64,000 bases of DNA. Source: Betaproteobacteria bacterium. Lineage in GTDB: Bacteria; Pseudomonadota; Gammaproteobacteria; Burkholderiales; Thiobacillaceae. This document shows, one piece after another, positions 61,777-64,000 of the stretch. Location of the stretch: the NCBI GenBank assembly GCA_016234655.1, contig JACRAU010000004.1:142083-206082 (forward strand), written 5' to 3'. The notes under the pieces are model-generated. The model had not been told where the DNA came from. It searched no databases and saw only the letters and a program-made list of their open reading frames with translations. Position numbers and translations under genes: made by a program. Within the stretch, counting starts at the first letter, position 1; every line of letters begins with the position of its first letter.

Positions 61777-62004
61777 CCGCTGCTGGAATTGGGCCGCAGC
61801 CGACGCGTGGTGCTGCTCAACAGCCTGTCCTCGTTCAGCGCCGAGCGCGAACGGGCCGGCGAATTCGGCGATTACATCCTGGAGGTGTCGGTGCCGCTGG
61901 CCAAGGTGTTCTTCTTCCAGCAGTTGCTGCCGGGCATGCCCAAGGGCGAGGACGAGTATGCGGTGATCGGCGGGGTGTACGAGGTCGGTTATTCGACGCT
62001 GTGA
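61777..62004 (+). pseudogene. Duplicated draT 3' tail (copy 2, ~75 codons)
   Basis: LELGRSRRVVLLNSLSSFSAERERAGEFGDYILEVSVPLAKVFFFQQLLPGMPKGEDEYAVIGGVYEVGYSTL* matches the DraT C-terminus; homology runs ~90 bp past the stop. Confidence 0.95.
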
Positions 62005-62157
62005 AGCTGAGGCTCGGCGGCCGACTTTTGATCGAGCACACAAAGTAGCGTAAGGCGACTAATGACCGGGAAGCAATCAGTCAGCAGCCATTGGCTAGGT
62101 AGTCACGAATGCATACTCTTAGGCCAAAGCAGTCATGCAGTTCTCTATTAAGCAGAC

Positions 62158-62224
62158 ATTCAACGTCTGAATTTACCAGCCTGCGCGGCTTTTCGCGCAA
62201 GTCCGGTGGAATGATGGGTTAGCC
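62158..62224 (-). other. attC-like integron recombination site B
   Basis: Minus strand GGCTAAC CCATCATTCCACCGGAC TTGCGCGAAAAGCCGCGCAG GCTGGTAAATTCAGAC GTTGAAT; R boxes, central hairpin. Confidence 0.82.
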
Positions 62225-62233
62225 GCCAAGCGT

Positions 62234-63190
62234 TCAAAAGAAGGGATCCTCAACCAGTTCAGACGGACTGACCTTAACCGCCACGCCGTATTTCTCATTT
62301 ACGTCATTAACCAAACGGGCAAACCAAGGTGGTGCCTTAGGAGACACAAAGACTTCTTCTATGAGAAATTCCAAGGCGCACGGCACAATCTTTCCGAGGT
62401 CTTGGCACTCGAAGTCCAGAAGCAACGCCCTAACTTCTCTTTCGTGTTCGAAGGACTCTCGCTTTCGCCAGAAAGCATCATTGACACCGGCGTAGTTCTT
62501 TTTCAGGTCGATGTATTTGATGCGGCCAATGTTTATCGATGGGTCTCGACCAAGGGACACGTATAGGCTCTGATATGAAGTCCGGACTGCTACGGCGTTG
62601 GCCAGAAAATTAGAGTAGAGGCGCCACATCGCCTCAGATTCGTGTTCACTTTCATGCCAGCAACTGACAAAGGTTCTTTTCTTATGAGCTTTGCCGCCCG
62701 CTTCCAAATCACTCAGAAGCTTTTGAGCTTGCTCGTCCACTTCGCTGTCGGATAGCTCGCACTTGTATCCCTCGGGAAGGTTTTTGATTGCTGAGCGGAA
62801 GAACTCAAAATAGTACGAATCCCATTTCGCCTTATTCTTTTTGAACCCCTTCGCGCCTTCGAAAGTGTCTTCAAAGCAGTCAGTGCGCGTAAAGTAGAGG
62901 CCGCGAGATGAAAGCAGGCTCACATACTTTGTGAAGTCCATGTAACGCCATAGCTTACTGGATGGTTCTGGCACATCATAAGGTCGCGGCGAGAAGTAAT
63001 GCCGGATAGCTGTTTCTTTGAGCTTGTTGATGCAACCGTCGCAAACATACAGAGGGCTATCGTCGTACCCATAACCAAGGTGTGACGTATCACCCTCCCT
63101 AAAAGGGTGGCCGCAAGATACACAGTGGTCATGGTTCTCGAAAGACAGACGGCGAAGCTCCGTCGTAAGCCTATTTGTCATCTGCTGCAT
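62234..63190 (-). CDS. DUF2971 domain protein in cassette
   Basis: LWRYMDFTKYVSLLSSRGLYFTRTDCFEDTFEGAKG; FVSCWHESEHESEAMWRLYS. Confidence 0.85.
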   Translation of the reverse strand: MQQMTNRLTTELRRLSFENHDHCVSCGHPFREGDTSHLGYGYDDSPLYVCDGCINKLKETAIRHYFSPRPYDVPEPSSKLWRYMDFTKYVSLLSSRGLYFTRTDCFEDTFEGAKGFKKNKAKWDSYYFEFFRSAIKNLPEGYKCELSDSEVDEQAQKLLSDLEAGGKAHKKRTFVSCWHESEHESEAMWRLYSNFLANAVAVRTSYQSLYVSLGRDPSINIGRIKYIDLKKNYAGVNDAFWRKRESFEHEREVRALLLDFECQDLGKIVPCALEFLIEEVFVSPKAPPWFARLVNDVNEKYGVAVKVSPSELVEDPFF

Positions 63191-63205
63191 AACCACCTCG
63201 TGCGG

Positions 63206-63292
63206 ACCCAACGAAGCTAACCGGCGCTGCGCCGCGATTTATCGCGCAGCGTCCAGCGGCCACGGGGAGCGAGGTTGAGCGCAGTGTTAGGC
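63206..63292 (-). other. attC-like integron recombination site C
   Basis: Minus strand GCCTAAC ACTGC GCTCAACC ... GGTTAGC TTC GTTGGGT; L'' carries an extra base versus L' as in classical attC. Confidence 0.85.
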
Positions 63293-63898
63293 ATGGGGCG
63301 CAACCTCTGCCAATTCACCGATGGTGAAAAACGCAGTGCCTGGCACCGCTGCTGTTTGATGTAGCTGCCTTGCTCCAGGCATTTCACATTCGATGGGGAA
63401 AGCGGTACACCCTTGGGAAAGCAACCAGATTGTTCTGGTGATGCCGTTTGTGAACCCAATGTGGTGAAACTCTTCGTAGTGCACGTTTTTTCCGAACCAC
63501 AGAAACTTATAAGAAACGATGGCTCTGGTTGCAACGCCATGCGATACATAGGCAAGTGGTACCGGATTGCCCTGACCGTGGGAAAAGCCCTTAGCGGCTA
63601 ATTCGTACTTGCGATCTTGGGGCCATAGCTGTGGATTGCCGTTTGCCTCTGCGCTGTGAATGCTGTACGGCTCGTTGCGCCATAGTTCGAGGAATTTTTC
63701 GGAGTCGACAATGACGATCCCGGATTTGTCTTTGTTGTAGTCCGTCACCTTCATGGACATGAAAACGGGTGGCCGATTCGGTAGTGGGACGGTAAAGACA
63801 ATGAATTGGCTACCCCACAACTCTTTTGTACCAAACGTGACCAAGATGTCTCTCCCATGCCTAACGAAGCTGTACAAAAACCCCACCGGCAACACCAA
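63287..63898 (-). CDS. Hypothetical cassette-encoded protein, stop codon inside attC
   Basis: ORF ends ...EVAPHA* with TAA in the R'' box GCCTAAC of site C. Confidence 0.65.
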   Translation of the reverse strand: MVLPVGFLYSFVRHGRDILVTFGTKELWGSQFIVFTVPLPNRPPVFMSMKVTDYNKDKSGIVIVDSEKFLELWRNEPYSIHSAEANGNPQLWPQDRKYELAAKGFSHGQGNPVPLAYVSHGVATRAIVSYKFLWFGKNVHYEEFHHIGFTNGITRTIWLLSQGCTAFPIECEMPGARQLHQTAAVPGTAFFTIGELAEVAPHA

Positions 63899-64000
63899 GC
63901 AGTCGCGGTCGGATGATCATCGGGTATTTCATTGGCCTCGGTTCCTCTGATCTTTTCATGCGCCCTGTCGGCGTAGTTGCAGGCCCTTTATGGCCTACGG

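Noticed and set aside
61789-62004. 71-aa plus-strand ORF as an independent gene
   Set aside because: It is the C-terminal piece of draT without catalytic N-terminal half; treated as a duplicated tail.

Overview
The window looks like a chromosomal segment from a high-GC betaproteobacterium-like diazotroph (inference from protein similarity recalled from memory; no database search was possible). From left to right: (i) housekeeping genes (DUF455 fragment, pgl, PolB-like exonuclease, rlmD); (ii) a lower-GC minus-strand five-gene operon (orphan 444-aa protein, ThDP acetolactate-synthase-like enzyme, class IV aminotransferase, truncated hemoglobin, F420-reductase-like NAD(P) protein) with a divergent TetR regulator, probably an undescribed small-molecule pathway; (iii) lysC, three tRNAs, HU, an MCP with PilZ, HD-GYP, ROK kinase, glcD-like, prfC; (iv) a GIY-YIG gene whose 3' end is duplicated on the far side of a Phd/RelE-type toxin-antitoxin pair; (v) a Type I R-M locus (hsdM, hsdS, hsdR) with three cargo modules (DUF6978/DUF1828-like pair, Fic, RhuM-Fic) stacked between hsdS and hsdR and separated by scar copies of the hsdS 3' end and hsdR 5' end; (vi) a large minus-strand nif region (nifHDKT, fdxN, nafY, modA, LRV protein, Cache-CheW protein, nifENX, ferredoxins, apbE, nifZ, SagB-like oxidoreductase, ankyrin) with readable sigma54 promoters and NifA sites; (vii) draT, whose 3' tail recurs twice downstream beside a hipBA locus and a higBA-like pair; and (viii) at least three attC-like sites on the minus strand, marking the distal end of a chromosomal integron-like cassette array. 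A GC-rich palindromic repeat (CCCTCNCCCGCAAGCGGGNGAGGG) is scattered through the second half and sits in frame inside hsdM (twice), the SagB-like gene and draT. All coordinates and motifs were read by eye; homology calls come from recognition of family signatures.
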